64,000 nt of DNA from AC-38 sp033856025 (GTDB lineage: Bacteria; Actinomycetota; Thermoleophilia; Solirubrobacterales; Solirubrobacteraceae), in assembly GCA_033856025.1 (NCBI GenBank), contig JAWVFQ010000033.1:1-64000 (forward strand). Direction: 5' to 3'. The notes under the pieces are model-generated. The model did not search any database and was not told where the DNA came from. It saw nothing but the letters and a program-made list of their open reading frames with translations. The translations under genes and the position numbers were made by a program. Below, piece by piece: positions 1 through 13,073 of the stretch. Every line of letters starts with the position of its first letter. The first letter of the stretch is position 1.

Positions 1-318
1 CAGGTCGACGGGCGCGTCGTCATCGAGCCGGGCGCCCGCCTCGAGCGCACCGTCGTCCGCGGGCCGGCCATCATCGGCGCGGGCGCGCGGCTGACCAACT
101 GCTACATCGGGCCCTACACCGCGATCGGCGAGGGCTGCGTCATCGAGCGCGCCGAGATCGAGCACTCGATCCTGCTCTCCGGCTCGTCGGTGATCGGGCT
201 CGAGGGCCGGATGGAGAGCTCGCTGCTGGGGCGCAACGTGAAGATCGGCCGCGACGGCCGCCAGCCCCGCGCCTACCGCTTCATGGTGGGCGACAACAGC
301 GAGATCGGGATCCTCTGA
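1..318 (+). CDS. rmlA: Glucose-1-phosphate thymidylyltransferase, C-terminal part (5' end outside window)
   Basis: The reading frame is open from base 1 and stops at 316-318, giving 105 residues. They consist of repeated hydrophobic hexads (for example IIGAGA, YIGPYTAIGEG) typical of a left-handed beta helix. The end, with LLGRNVKIG followed by MVGDNSEIGIL, matches the C-terminus of the long actinobacterial/archaeal RmlA-type nucleotidyltransferases, which make dTDP-glucose from glucose-1-phosphate and dTTP. The rmlD and rmlB genes downstream support a dTDP-rhamnose locus. The catalytic N-terminal nucleotidyltransferase domain lies outside the window, so the assignment rests on the tail and the context. 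Confidence 0.8.
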   Translation, partial: QVDGRVVIEPGARLERTVVRGPAIIGAGARLTNCYIGPYTAIGEGCVIERAEIEHSILLSGSSVIGLEGRMESSLLGRNVKIGRDGRQPRAYRFMVGDNSEIGIL

Positions 319-360
319 TCCGTCGCAAGTCTCCGCCCAGGCCTTCGAGCGAGGTCAGTT

Positions 361-388
361 TTGGCGAGGGATTGTGAGATTTGATACA
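361..388 (+). promoter_or_regulatory. Candidate sigma70-like promoter
   Basis: TTGGCG at 361-366 and GATACA at 383-388 are separated by 16 bases in a locally AT-richer patch of the 137-base gap after rmlA. This would place a transcription start about 60 bases before the small zinc-ribbon-like gene. It is a pattern match by eye only. Confidence 0.3.
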
Positions 389-455
389 CAGTTTGGTTGC
401 AGCGTCCGCGACCTGCCCTACGGTGGGCGCGTCAACCACCTCGGAGGAGGCGGCT

Positions 456-602
456 ATGCCAGAGGGTTACTGCGTGAAGGAACGCAAGAAGGTCGAGATC
501 AAGGACCCGCAGCAGGTCACCATGAAGAACGGGCGCCCGGCCATCCAGGGCGTCTGTCCGGACTGCGGCACGAAGATCTTCAAGATAGGAAAGCTCACCT
601 GA
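456..602 (+). CDS. Small DUF5679-like zinc-ribbon protein (48 aa)
   Basis: A 48-residue protein beginning MPEGYCVKER and ending in CPDCGTKIFKIGKLT. It resembles the small DUF5679 family, whose members fold around paired CxxC knuckles and have no established function. The start at 456 is chosen because GGAGGAGG lies 7-14 bases upstream (442-449); an in-frame ATG at 381 would add an unconserved leader. The second knuckle (C34, C37) is intact. In the first, only C6 is present, and the position expected to hold the second cysteine is glutamate. It lies between rmlA and rmlD on the same strand but has its own promoter candidate, so it may not belong to the sugar pathway. Confidence 0.75.
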   Translation: MPEGYCVKERKKVEIKDPQQVTMKNGRPAIQGVCPDCGTKIFKIGKLT

Positions 603-669
603 CGGCCAGATTCAGGTCAGGGTCGTAGCCAGGGCTCCCGTTTCAACGCTTTGCGCTATGCCTTAGGGC

Positions 670-1512
670 ATGCGCCTGATGGTCACCGGTGCCGGCGGCA
701 TGCTCGGCCGGGATGTCGTGCGGGCCGCCGAGGCGGCTGGGCATGACGTCGTCGGGTTGGCGCACGGCGACCTCGACGTGACCGACGCCGGCGCGGTGCG
801 GGCCGCCGTGGCCGTGGCCGCGCCGGGCGCCGTGGTGAACTGCGCCGCGTGGACGGACGTGGACGGGGCCGAGTCGGCCGAGGACGCCGCGACGCGCGTG
901 AACGGGCCGGGCGCGGGGAACGTGGCCGCCGCCGCGGTGGGCGCCGGGGCGGGCGTCGTGCACGTGTCCTCCGACTACGTCTTCGACGGGACCAAGGACG
1001 CGCCGTACGTCGAGTCAGACCCGACGGCGCCGGTGTCCGCCTACGGCCGCGGCAAGCTGGCCGGCGAGCTCGCCGTGCTGGAGGGCGAGGGCACGCGCGC
1101 GGTCGTGCGCTCCTCCTGGCTGTTCGGGCCCGGCGGGCCGAACTTCGTCGAGACCATGCTGCGCCTGGCCGGCGAGCGCGGAGATGTCCGCGTCGTCGGC
1201 GACCAGATCGGCTGCCCCACCTACACGGGGCACCTGGCGCCGGCGCTCGTGGCGCTGGCCGCGGGCGGCGCCACCGGGCTCTTCCACGTCGCCGGCACCG
1301 GCGCCGCGTCGTGGCACGGCTTCGCGCGCGAGATCTTCACGGCGTCGGGCGTCGCGGTCGCTTTGCACGAGACCACGACCGCCGAGTTCCCGCGCCCGGC
1401 CCCCCGGCCGGCGTTCAGCGTGCTGGCCAGCGAGCGCCGCGACGCTCCGCGCCTGCCCCCGTGGCAGGAGGGGCTGGCCACGTACCTGGCCGAGCGCAAG
1501 GTGACGGCATGA
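670..1512 (+). CDS. rmlD: dTDP-4-dehydrorhamnose reductase
   Basis: A 280-residue short-chain dehydrogenase-type enzyme that reduces dTDP-4-keto-rhamnose to dTDP-L-rhamnose with NAD(P)H. The N-terminal Rossmann motif is VTGAGGMLGRDV (about residues 5-16). The segment VVHVSSDYVFDG and the following SAYGRGKLAGE contain the catalytic serine/threonine and Y-x3-K pattern of RmlD. The length is normal for the family. Its stop overlaps the rmlB start by four bases (ATGA, 1509-1512), indicating translational coupling. No rmlC is present in the window. Confidence 0.93.
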   Translation: MRLMVTGAGGMLGRDVVRAAEAAGHDVVGLAHGDLDVTDAGAVRAAVAVAAPGAVVNCAAWTDVDGAESAEDAATRVNGPGAGNVAAAAVGAGAGVVHVSSDYVFDGTKDAPYVESDPTAPVSAYGRGKLAGELAVLEGEGTRAVVRSSWLFGPGGPNFVETMLRLAGERGDVRVVGDQIGCPTYTGHLAPALVALAAGGATGLFHVAGTGAASWHGFAREIFTASGVAVALHETTTAEFPRPAPRPAFSVLASERRDAPRLPPWQEGLATYLAERKVTA

Positions 1513-2507
1513 AGCTGCTGGTCTGCGGCGGCGCGGGTTTCATCGGGTCCACGTTCGCGCGCCAGCGCCTGCGCGAGCACGGCGACCAGGTGACGGTCCT
1601 GGACAAGCTCACCTACGCGGGGCGCGAGGAGAACCTGGCCGACCTGCGCGACGACGCCGGGTTCGCGTTTCGCCATGGCGCGATCGAGGACGCGACCGCG
1701 GTGGCCGAGGCGATCGAGGGCGCCGACGCGGTGGTCAACTTCGCGGCCGAGACGCACGTCGACCGCTCGATCGCCGAGCCCGACGCCTTCGTGACCACCA
1801 ACGGCCGCGGCACCTACGTGCTGCTGGAGGCGGCGCGCGAGCGCGGGGTCCGCCACGTCCAGGTCTCCACGGACGAGGTCTACGGCTCGATCGAGGCGGG
1901 GACGTTCACCGAGGAGTCCCCGCTCGCGCCGTCCAGCCCCTACAGCGCGAGCAAGGCGGGCGCGGACCTGCTCGTGTCGTCCTACTTCGAGACCTTCGGG
2001 CTGGAGACGCTGATCGTCCGCGGCTCCAACAACTACGGGCCCTACCAGTACCCGGAGAAGCTGATCCCCCTGATGGTGCTCAACGCGCTGGCGGGCGATC
2101 CGCTGCCGGTGTACGGGGACGGCATGAACGTGCGCAACTGGATCTTCGTCGAGGACTTCGCCCGCGCGATCGGGCACGTGCTCGAGCACGGCGCCCCGGG
2201 CGAGGTCTACAACGCCGGCGGTCCCGACGAGTGCCCCAACCTCGACGTCGTCCACGGGATCCTGCGCCACACCGGCCGAGACGACTCGCTGATCGAGTTC
2301 GTCCCCGACCGCCCCGGCCACGACCGCCGCTACTCCCTGTCCTCGGACAAGGTCCGCGCCCTGGGCTGGGAGCCCCGCACCCGCTTCGACGACGGCCTCG
2401 AGCGCACAGTCGCCTGGTACCGCGACAACGCGAGCTGGTGGGAGCCCATCCGCTCCGGCGCCTACCGCGAGTACTACGAGCGCCAGTACGGCCGCGCGCT
2501 GGGCTGA
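1509..2507 (+). CDS. rmlB: dTDP-glucose 4,6-dehydratase
   Basis: A 332-residue extended SDR enzyme that converts dTDP-glucose to dTDP-4-keto-6-deoxyglucose. The NAD-binding motif GGAGFIGS is at residues 6-13. STDEVYGSI carries the dehydratase Asp-Glu pair, and SSPYSASKAGADLLV carries the catalytic Y-x3-K. The segment GSNNYGPYQYPEKLIPLM is a recognised RmlB signature. The start is fixed by the ATGA overlap with rmlD. Only nine bases separate its stop from the convergent membrane mannosyltransferase gene. Confidence 0.95.
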   Translation: MKLLVCGGAGFIGSTFARQRLREHGDQVTVLDKLTYAGREENLADLRDDAGFAFRHGAIEDATAVAEAIEGADAVVNFAAETHVDRSIAEPDAFVTTNGRGTYVLLEAARERGVRHVQVSTDEVYGSIEAGTFTEESPLAPSSPYSASKAGADLLVSSYFETFGLETLIVRGSNNYGPYQYPEKLIPLMVLNALAGDPLPVYGDGMNVRNWIFVEDFARAIGHVLEHGAPGEVYNAGGPDECPNLDVVHGILRHTGRDDSLIEFVPDRPGHDRRYSLSSDKVRALGWEPRTRFDDGLERTVAWYRDNASWWEPIRSGAYREYYERQYGRALG

Positions 2508-2516
2508 CGCCGGCGC

Positions 2517-3695
2517 CTAGCCCGCCCAGCCCCACGTCGCGAACTTGGCGGTGAGGAACCCGAGCATCGCGGCGAAGGCGAGCAGCACGGCGATGAAGCG
2601 GCGGCGGTCGGCCGTGTGCAGGGCCAGCCACATGTGCAGCGGGAACAGGACGGCGAGGAAGCGGGGGAAGGACATGAGCGGGTGCTCCGGCCAGGGCGAC
2701 GAAAGGGGCGGCAGGAGCGCCACGAGGACGTAGGCGCCGTAGGCGATGGGCAGGCGGCGGAAGACGCCGGCCAGGCCGGCGGCGGCCAGGCCGAGCGCGC
2801 CGAACAGCGCAAGCTTGGCGATCGGCGACTCGAAGGAGTCGTGGGAGCCCGTGAACAGCTCGCCCATGGCCTGGATCGTCTCGGGCACGGCGTAGCGCAC
2901 CGCGCTGAACGGGCCGTGGAAGCCGCGGCTCCAGTAGGTCTGGACGTGCCACGTGGCCAGCGCGTCGTGCCACTCCACCGCCTGGTAGACGGAATAGGCC
3001 ACCAGGCCCAACGGGACGAGGGCGAGCCAGGCGAAGTCGGGGCGGACGGGGTAGCGGGGACGAATGCGTGCGCGCCAGGACCTCCCCGGGGTGGGTGGGG
3101 TGCCCTCGCCGCGCGGCCCGTACAGGTAGAGCAGCGCGATCGGGACGATCAGGGCGACCCCGGTGTTGCGCGTGGCCGAGGCCGCGGCGCCCAGCGCGCA
3201 GGCCCAGCCCAAGCGCCCCGTCCGGGCCAGGTAGACGGCGCCCGCGGTCAGGGCCAGGAACAGCCCCTCCGTGTAGAAGGCGGACAGGAAGACGGACGTG
3301 GGGAAGAAGGCGAGCAGCCACACCGTGCGCCGCGCGGCGTCCGGCCCGACCTCCAGCTCGGCCAGCTTCCGGACCACCCACAGCCCGATCAGGAAAGACG
3401 CGACCGACACCAGGAAGCCCCCGGCCAGCAGCGACCCGCACGCCCAGCCCGCCGCCCGCGCCGCCAGCGGATAGAGCGGGAAGAACGCCAGCTGGTCCTC
3501 GCGCGTGTAGCCGTGCGCCGCGATCGCCTGGAAGTGCACGGAGTCCCAGCGCGAGACCGGCGCGGCCAGCGCGTTCGCCACGGTCCCGACGTGCGGCACG
3601 CGGGGGTCGCGCGCGCCGTAGATGCCGAACGCGGTGACTCCCACCGCCCACACGAAGGCCCGCGAGGCGGCCAGGGCGGCGAGCGGGGTCCTCAC
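2517..3695 (-). CDS. PIG-V-like integral membrane mannosyltransferase
   Basis: A 392-residue protein with about nine hydrophobic segments. After the first membrane segment comes SRWDSVHFQAIAAHGY (residues 49-63) followed by FFPLYP (71-76). This is the W-D/FFPLYP arrangement of the PIG-V/Mannosyl_trans2 family of GT-C glycosyltransferases, which transfer mannose from a lipid-linked donor. The conserved aspartate is D51. The predicted start is GTG at 3695, only 38 bases from the divergent TetR gene. The substrate cannot be read from the sequence; proximity to rml genes suggests cell-envelope glycan work (inference). Confidence 0.75.
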   Translation of the reverse strand: MRTPLAALAASRAFVWAVGVTAFGIYGARDPRVPHVGTVANALAAPVSRWDSVHFQAIAAHGYTREDQLAFFPLYPLAARAAGWACGSLLAGGFLVSVASFLIGLWVVRKLAELEVGPDAARRTVWLLAFFPTSVFLSAFYTEGLFLALTAGAVYLARTGRLGWACALGAAASATRNTGVALIVPIALLYLYGPRGEGTPPTPGRSWRARIRPRYPVRPDFAWLALVPLGLVAYSVYQAVEWHDALATWHVQTYWSRGFHGPFSAVRYAVPETIQAMGELFTGSHDSFESPIAKLALFGALGLAAAGLAGVFRRLPIAYGAYVLVALLPPLSSPWPEHPLMSFPRFLAVLFPLHMWLALHTADRRRFIAVLLAFAAMLGFLTAKFATWGWAG

Positions 3696-3733
3696 GGCGC
3701 TGAGGGTGTCACATGCTCTCTAGACTCGGCCCC

Positions 3734-4378
3734 ATGGCGGAGCGGGCGACCGTACCCAGGGGGAGGCATGCCCCACCCCTGGAGGTGCGGCAGTCGGTCC
3801 AGCGCCAGCGCCTGTACGAGGCGGCGGCGGCGGAGTTCGCGCGCGCCGGCTACGCGGAGGCCAGCGCCGAGTCGATCGCCCGCGAGGCCGGGATGTCGAA
3901 GGCGACCTTCTACGAGCACTTCGCCAACAAGGAGGAGTGCGTCCTGGCCCTGTTCGACGCGGCGGTCGTGGTGGTGCTCCAGGCGATGGCCCAGGCCACC
4001 GCGGACGCGGGCGACGACCCGCGCGAGCGGATGCGCGCCGGCGCCGCGGCGTTCCTGGAGATGCTGGCCGCGCACCCCAACGAGTCCCAGACGCTGCTCG
4101 TCGAGATCATCGGGGCCGGCGAGCGCGGCGCCGAGCGCCGCGACAACGTGTTCAACGCCTTCGCCGAGGCCATCGACGCCGAGAACGCGGCGGCGGCGCG
4201 GCGCGGGACGATGCCGCGCTTCGCTTCCCCCCACGACGCCTACGCGATCGTGGGCGCCGTCGGCGAGCTGGCGTCCCGCCAGCTGCGCCGCGGCGAGCCG
4301 GCCGACGTCCGCGAGCTCGAGCCGCTCGTCCAGCGGCTGATCTTCGGGCTCGTCGCCGAGCAGACGCCGCCCTCTTGA
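3734..4378 (+). CDS. TetR/AcrR family transcriptional regulator
   Basis: A 214-residue regulator. The N-terminal helix-turn-helix sits in the segment from RQRLYEAAAAEFARAGY to GMSKATFYEHFANKEE, where STVYxHF-like residues of the recognition helix are clear. The C-terminal ligand domain is helical and unspecific. The start at 3734 is preferred over an in-frame ATG at 3713, which would overlap the short divergent promoter region. Its stop overlaps the TTG start of the uracil-DNA glycosylase (TTGA, 4375-4378), so the two are probably co-transcribed and the regulator may control the repair gene and itself. Confidence 0.88.
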   Translation: MAERATVPRGRHAPPLEVRQSVQRQRLYEAAAAEFARAGYAEASAESIAREAGMSKATFYEHFANKEECVLALFDAAVVVVLQAMAQATADAGDDPRERMRAGAAAFLEMLAAHPNESQTLLVEIIGAGERGAERRDNVFNAFAEAIDAENAAAARRGTMPRFASPHDAYAIVGAVGELASRQLRRGEPADVRELEPLVQRLIFGLVAEQTPPS

Positions 4379-5085
4379 GCGGCGCGCCGGGGCGACAGGC
4401 GGGCCTGCCGCCCGACCTCGCCGAGGTCGAGGCGCGGGTCACGCGCTGCCGGCGCTGCCCGCGTCTCGTCGAGTGGCGCGAGCTCGTGGCCCGGGAGAAG
4501 CGCGCGTCGTTCGCCGACCAGGAGTACTGGGGCCGCCCCGTTCCCGGCTTCGGCGATCCGCACGCCCGCGTGCTCGTGTACGGCCTGGCCCCCGCCGCGC
4601 ACGGCGGCAACCGCACCGGCCGCGTGTTCACCGGCGACCGCTCGGGGGACTGGCTGTTCGCGTCCATGTACCGCACCGGGTTCGCCAACCAGCCGGCGTC
4701 CGTGGCGCCCGACGACGGCCTGGAGCTGCAGGGCGCCTGGGTCACCGCGGCCGTGCGCTGCGCGCCGCCCGCCAACAAGCCGCTGCCGCGGGAGCGCGAC
4801 AACTGCCTGCCCTGGAGCGTGGCCGAGCTGGAGCTCATCCCCACGATCCACGTGATCGTCTGCCTGGGCAGCTTCGCCTGGGACGCCGCCCTGCGGCTGG
4901 TCACCGCGCTCGGCGAGCCGGTCCCGCGACCGCGGCCGCGCTTCGGCCATCTCGCCGAGACGCGCATCGGGCGCTTCACCCTGGTGGGCAGCTTCCACCC
5001 CTCCCAGCAGAACACGTTCACGGGGAAGCTGACCGAGCCGATGCTCGACGCCGTCTTCCTGCGCGCGCGCGAGCTGGCGGCCTAG
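4375..5085 (+). CDS. Family 5 uracil-DNA glycosylase (UdgB-like)
   Basis: A 236-residue base-excision repair enzyme. Motif A is GLAPAAHGGNRTG (residues 70-82); the absence of the usual Asn/Asp water activator there is characteristic of family 5. The second motif is GSFHPSQQNTFTG (205-217). Cysteines C25, C28, C129 and C144 have the spacing expected for the 4Fe-4S ligands of family 4/5 enzymes. It removes uracil and some other deaminated bases from DNA. The TTG start at 4375 is inferred from the four-base overlap with the TetR gene and retains the CxxC iron-sulfur ligands. Lhr follows 20 bases later. Confidence 0.9.
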   Translation: MSGAPGRQAGLPPDLAEVEARVTRCRRCPRLVEWRELVAREKRASFADQEYWGRPVPGFGDPHARVLVYGLAPAAHGGNRTGRVFTGDRSGDWLFASMYRTGFANQPASVAPDDGLELQGAWVTAAVRCAPPANKPLPRERDNCLPWSVAELELIPTIHVIVCLGSFAWDAALRLVTALGEPVPRPRPRFGHLAETRIGRFTLVGSFHPSQQNTFTGKLTEPMLDAVFLRARELAA

Positions 5086-5105
5086 GCGCCTCTATCCTGG
5101 GTGAG

Positions 5106-9479
<4,374 letters not shown>

Positions 9480-9483
9480 AGGC

Positions 9484-10260
9484 ATGCCCGAGGGCGACAC
9501 CATCCATTACGCCGCGCGGCGCATGCGCCCGGCGCTCGTCGGCCGCATCCCGTCCCTGGAGACTCCGCACCCGCGCTTCGGCGCGGCCGACTGGCCCGGA
9601 AGGCTGGCCGACCGGTCGGTGACGTCCGTCGACGCGCACGGCAAGCACCTGTTCGTGCGCTTCGAGGGGGACCTCGTGGTCCACTCGCACCTGCGCATGA
9701 CCGGGACGTGGGGCGTGTATGCGCAGGGGCGGCGCTGGGGGCGCTCGCCGCGCCTGGCCTGGCTGGTCCTGCGCACGCCGGGGTGGGAGGTGGTGCAGTT
9801 CAACGGGCCGGTCCTCGAGCTGCTGACGGAGTCGCGCACGCGGTTCGACCAGCGGCTGGCCGCGTTGGGACCCGACGTGCTGGCGGAGTCGTTCGATTCG
9901 AGGGCGTTCCTGTCGCGGTTGCGGTCGTCGTCCGATCCGGGCCGGGGGATCGGCGATGCGCTGCTGGACCAGCGGGTCGTCGCGGGAATCGGGAACCTGT
10001 GGAAGGCCGAGGCCTGCTTCGCGGCGGGCGTGGATCCCTGGCGTCCGGTCGCGCGCGTGTCGGACTCCGAGGCGCTCGCGGTGGTCGAGGCGGCGCGACC
10101 GCGCATGCTGGAGTCGGCGGCGCGCGGCCACATGACCCGTCCGCGCGACGTGTACCGGCGGGCGGGGATGCCGTGTCCCCGCTGCGGCGGTCGGATCCGG
10201 TCGCGCGGGCAGGGCGACGACGCTCGAATGACCTACTGGTGTCCGGCATGCCAGCGCTGA
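9484..10260 (+). CDS. nei: Fpg/Nei family DNA glycosylase (endonuclease VIII-like)
   Basis: A 258-residue bifunctional DNA glycosylase/AP lyase for oxidised bases. After removal of Met the protein begins PEGDT, giving the catalytic N-terminal proline and glutamate E3; K54 in AHGKHLF is the conserved lysine. HSHLRMTG is the family void-filling region, GIGNLWKAE is the helix-two-turn-helix, and the C-terminal zinc finger is CPRC...CPAC. The PEGDTIH start is that of the Nei subfamily rather than Fpg (PELPE). Its end overlaps the next gene by 13 bases. Confidence 0.92.
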   Translation: MPEGDTIHYAARRMRPALVGRIPSLETPHPRFGAADWPGRLADRSVTSVDAHGKHLFVRFEGDLVVHSHLRMTGTWGVYAQGRRWGRSPRLAWLVLRTPGWEVVQFNGPVLELLTESRTRFDQRLAALGPDVLAESFDSRAFLSRLRSSSDPGRGIGDALLDQRVVAGIGNLWKAEACFAAGVDPWRPVARVSDSEALAVVEAARPRMLESAARGHMTRPRDVYRRAGMPCPRCGGRIRSRGQGDDARMTYWCPACQR

Positions 10261-10952
10261 GGCGGGTGGGCCACAAGGGCGCGGACCTGATCGCGCCGGG
10301 CAATACGGTGGCGTCCTTCGAGGCCGCGCTGGACGCGGGGGTCGACATGATCGAGTTCGACGTCCTGCCGGAGCGCGGCGGCGGCGACCGGCTGCTGCTG
10401 GCGCACGACTACACCGCGGTGGCGGACGCGCCGTCCCTGGAGGAGGGGCTGGAGGTCTTCGCGTCGGAGGCCTACGGGGGCGTGGAGCTCGACGTGGACC
10501 TCAAGCTGCCGGGCTACGAGGAGCGGGTGCTCGGCGCGCTGCGCTCGTTCGGGCTGCTGGAGCGGGCGCTGATCTCGACGCAGTACGTGGAGTCGCTGCG
10601 GATCCTGCGGTCGCTGGGCGGTTCGGAGGTTCGGCTGGGCTGGTCCGTGCCGCGCGTCCGGCGCGACTACACGAGCCATCCGGTTACGGTGCTGCCGGCC
10701 CTGGCGGTCCTGACCGCGTACCGCGCTGCTTTGCCGGCACGGGCCGAGCGGGCGCTGCGCGAGGGGCGCTGCGACGCGCTCATGGCGCACTGGCGCCTGG
10801 TGACGCCGCGCCTGGTCCGGGTGGTCGCGTCGGCCGGGGGCCAGCTGTTCGTCTGGACGGTGGACGACCTGGCGTCGATCCGCCGGCTCGCGTCGCTCGG
10901 GGTGACCGGAGTCATCACGAACGACCCGCGGCTCTTCGCGGACCTGGAGTAG
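10248..10952 (+). CDS. Glycerophosphodiester phosphodiesterase
   Basis: A 234-residue GDPD-family TIM-barrel enzyme that hydrolyses glycerophosphodiesters to sn-glycerol-3-phosphate and an alcohol. The hallmark residues are present: GHKG (H9), APGNT, EFDVL (Glu/Asp metal ligands) and LAHD. The C-terminal FVWTVDD and GVTGVITNDP are typical. There is no signal peptide, so it is probably cytoplasmic. The ATG at 10248 lies inside the end of nei, which suggests coupling. Lengths of 230-250 residues are usual for the short bacterial form. Confidence 0.9.
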   Translation: MPALRRVGHKGADLIAPGNTVASFEAALDAGVDMIEFDVLPERGGGDRLLLAHDYTAVADAPSLEEGLEVFASEAYGGVELDVDLKLPGYEERVLGALRSFGLLERALISTQYVESLRILRSLGGSEVRLGWSVPRVRRDYTSHPVTVLPALAVLTAYRAALPARAERALREGRCDALMAHWRLVTPRLVRVVASAGGQLFVWTVDDLASIRRLASLGVTGVITNDPRLFADLE

Positions 10953-11022
10953 CCGACCGGCCTAGTCCGTCCGGGGGATTCGGCGCACCGCGATGCGGCG
11001 TTATGTCAAAGTCCCTTGAGCA

Positions 11023-11667
11023 ATGGGCGGGCCTCCGCGGGTGACGGTGGTGGTGGCCGACGACCACCCGCTGTACAGGGACGGGATCACCCGGGCGATC
11101 CGGGCACGACCCGACCTGGAGCTGGTGGGCGAGGCCTCAGACGGGCGCGACGCACTGGTCCTGATCCAGGACCTGGTGCCGAATGTGGCGGTCGTCGACG
11201 TCAGCATGCCCTCTTTGAGCGGGATCCAGGTGACGACGGCGCTGGCCGACGTCGAATGCCCGACCCGCGTGCTGATGCTGACGGCGTTCTCCGACAGCGA
11301 GCGCGTCTACGACGCCCTGGCCGCGGGAGCCCGCGGATACCTGCTCAAGGACGTCGACCGCGTGACGATCTGCGACGCGATCCGCCGCGTCGCCCGGGGA
11401 CGCACGGTGTTCTCTCCGGACGTCCACGACGGGATCGCCGACCAGATCCGCGCCCACCGCCACGACCCCCGCCCTCGCCTGACCCTCCGCGAGCGCGAGG
11501 TCCTGCTCCTCGCCGCCGAGGGCCGCAGCGCCCCAGAGATAGCCCGCCTCCTCTTCCTCAGCCCAGCCACGATCAAGACCCACCTGAGCAACATCTACGA
11601 CAAGCTCGGAGTAAGCGACCGCGCGGCGGCGGTGGCAAAGGCGCTGCGGGAGGGGGTGCTGCAGTGA
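11023..11667 (+). CDS. NarL/FixJ-type two-component response regulator
   Basis: A 214-residue regulator. The receiver domain has acidic pocket residues D13 and D14, the phosphoacceptor D59 in VVDVSMP, the T87 switch and K109 in YLLKD. A LuxR-type helix-turn-helix follows (LTLREREVLLLAAEG, then PATIKTHLSNIYDKLGV). Its stop overlaps the start of the neighbouring histidine kinase by four bases (GTGA), so they form a cognate pair. No target genes can be identified, but the neighbouring signalling genes are candidates. Confidence 0.93.
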   Translation: MGGPPRVTVVVADDHPLYRDGITRAIRARPDLELVGEASDGRDALVLIQDLVPNVAVVDVSMPSLSGIQVTTALADVECPTRVLMLTAFSDSERVYDALAAGARGYLLKDVDRVTICDAIRRVARGRTVFSPDVHDGIADQIRAHRHDPRPRLTLREREVLLLAAEGRSAPEIARLLFLSPATIKTHLSNIYDKLGVSDRAAAVAKALREGVLQ

Positions 11668-13073
11668 GTGGGGGGAGGCGCTTCCGCGGGCGTTTCGCGA
11701 TGCTTGCGCTTGCCAGCCCGGGGCTCGCTGCGTGTCTCGTCCTTCTCGCCCACTCGTCGCTACAGGGTGTCCAATTTCCGCTGATGCTCATCCTTGCGGT
11801 CTGCGCCCTCGTCGGGAGCCGCATCTCGTTTGACATTGAGGGCACATTGTTTTGGGACGGGTCATTTCTGCCCATGATCTGCTCCGCCGCTTTGCTCGGG
11901 CCGGTACCTACAGCGGGCATCACGCTCTTGAGCGAGGCCGCGGTATGGCAAAGGGAGCGCTACTCGCCCAAAGTCGTGCCGCTCAACCTTGTCGGCACGC
12001 TCGCGCCGAATCTCCTCGCCTCATGGGTGCTCACTTCTGGCGGCTCCTCGCTAGAGGGGGTCAGCTTCTACGCGCTGCTCGCGACTGCCGTCTGCGGTTC
12101 GATTGCGGTGAACGCGATGTTGATCACTGCGCTAGCCGGGGTCCTGTACGACGCCCCGATCCTCGCACGCCTCAGCCGACACCGAACAATCCTTGCCCCC
12201 ATCGCTGTGAATGTCGTCCTAGCGCTTGGTGCGATCGCGGCCTACAGAGGGGAGGGCCTTCTCGGGACGGGACTCGTGATCAGCGGCGTTTTTGTGTTCG
12301 CCTATGTGGCCAACCGGCTAAGGGCCGACCGACAGCAGCGGGCCGAGATCGAGAGTCTGGCGACGAGCCGTGGCCGGCTAGTCGCCGAGCTTCTTACCGT
12401 CGAGGATCGAGAGCGCAGAGCCGTGGCGGATGCGATCCATGACGAGCTCATCCAGACGCTCCTTGCCATACGCCAAGACCTCCGAGAGCCTGCGGGGCCG
12501 GGGCCACATGCAGGTGCACACCTCGATATAGCGGTTGCTCGGGCGCGTCAAATTATTCGCGCAACGCATCCGACCGTGCTGGACCGCGTAGGACTCGTAG
12601 GCGCTATCCGCGCGATCGCCGAAGAGGCCGCCGGGCGGGCCGGGCTGGCGGTGACCGTCAACGTGGACCCCCGGGCGTCTGAAGTCGACGACAGGCTGGT
12701 GTTTGGCGCGGTTCGAGAACTGCTGAACAACGTCGTCAAGCACGCGCACGCGTCCGAGGCATCGATCTGGGTCAGTAGAGCGCCGGGCGTCTTACGGATG
12801 GTGGTTGCTGACGACGGCATTGGCGTTCAGCGGGAGCCCGATGCAACGCTCGTCGCTCAGGGCCACATAGGGCTAAGTTCGCTGACCGATCGCGTCGACG
12901 CACTCGGGGGAGAGCTCTGCACAGTTAGCACCGAGGCCGGGACGCGCGTGACTGTCACCCTCCCCATCCCAGCGCACGGGCCTGAAGGGCCCTACGGCGG
13001 GACCTACCGAGCGTCAGCCAACACCAGTAGCGCCGCGCTCGGCGGGCCGCAGGGTCCGATGCGCGCCCAGTAG
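11664..13073 (+). CDS. Membrane sensor histidine kinase (HisKA_3 type)
   Basis: A 469-residue protein starting at a GTG that overlaps the response regulator stop. Residues 13-218 form about six or seven membrane helices. Residues 230-270 are the dimerisation domain, with phosphoacceptor H259 in AIHDELIQ. The ATPase domain has RELLNNVVKH (N-box), VADDGIGV (G1) and GHIGLSSLTDRV. The membrane part aligns with that of the HD-GYP protein at 14716 (E91/W95/Y100 and P106-x-N108...P115-N-L-L-A here). GC and codon use are less extreme than in the neighbours (one line counted at about 62%). The last 70 bases overlap the convergent PAS gene, so the final 23 residues may be read-through tail. Confidence 0.9.
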   Translation: MSGGRRFRGRFAMLALASPGLAACLVLLAHSSLQGVQFPLMLILAVCALVGSRISFDIEGTLFWDGSFLPMICSAALLGPVPTAGITLLSEAAVWQRERYSPKVVPLNLVGTLAPNLLASWVLTSGGSSLEGVSFYALLATAVCGSIAVNAMLITALAGVLYDAPILARLSRHRTILAPIAVNVVLALGAIAAYRGEGLLGTGLVISGVFVFAYVANRLRADRQQRAEIESLATSRGRLVAELLTVEDRERRAVADAIHDELIQTLLAIRQDLREPAGPGPHAGAHLDIAVARARQIIRATHPTVLDRVGLVGAIRAIAEEAAGRAGLAVTVNVDPRASEVDDRLVFGAVRELLNNVVKHAHASEASIWVSRAPGVLRMVVADDGIGVQREPDATLVAQGHIGLSSLTDRVDALGGELCTVSTEAGTRVTVTLPIPAHGPEGPYGGTYRASANTSSAALGGPQGPMRAQ

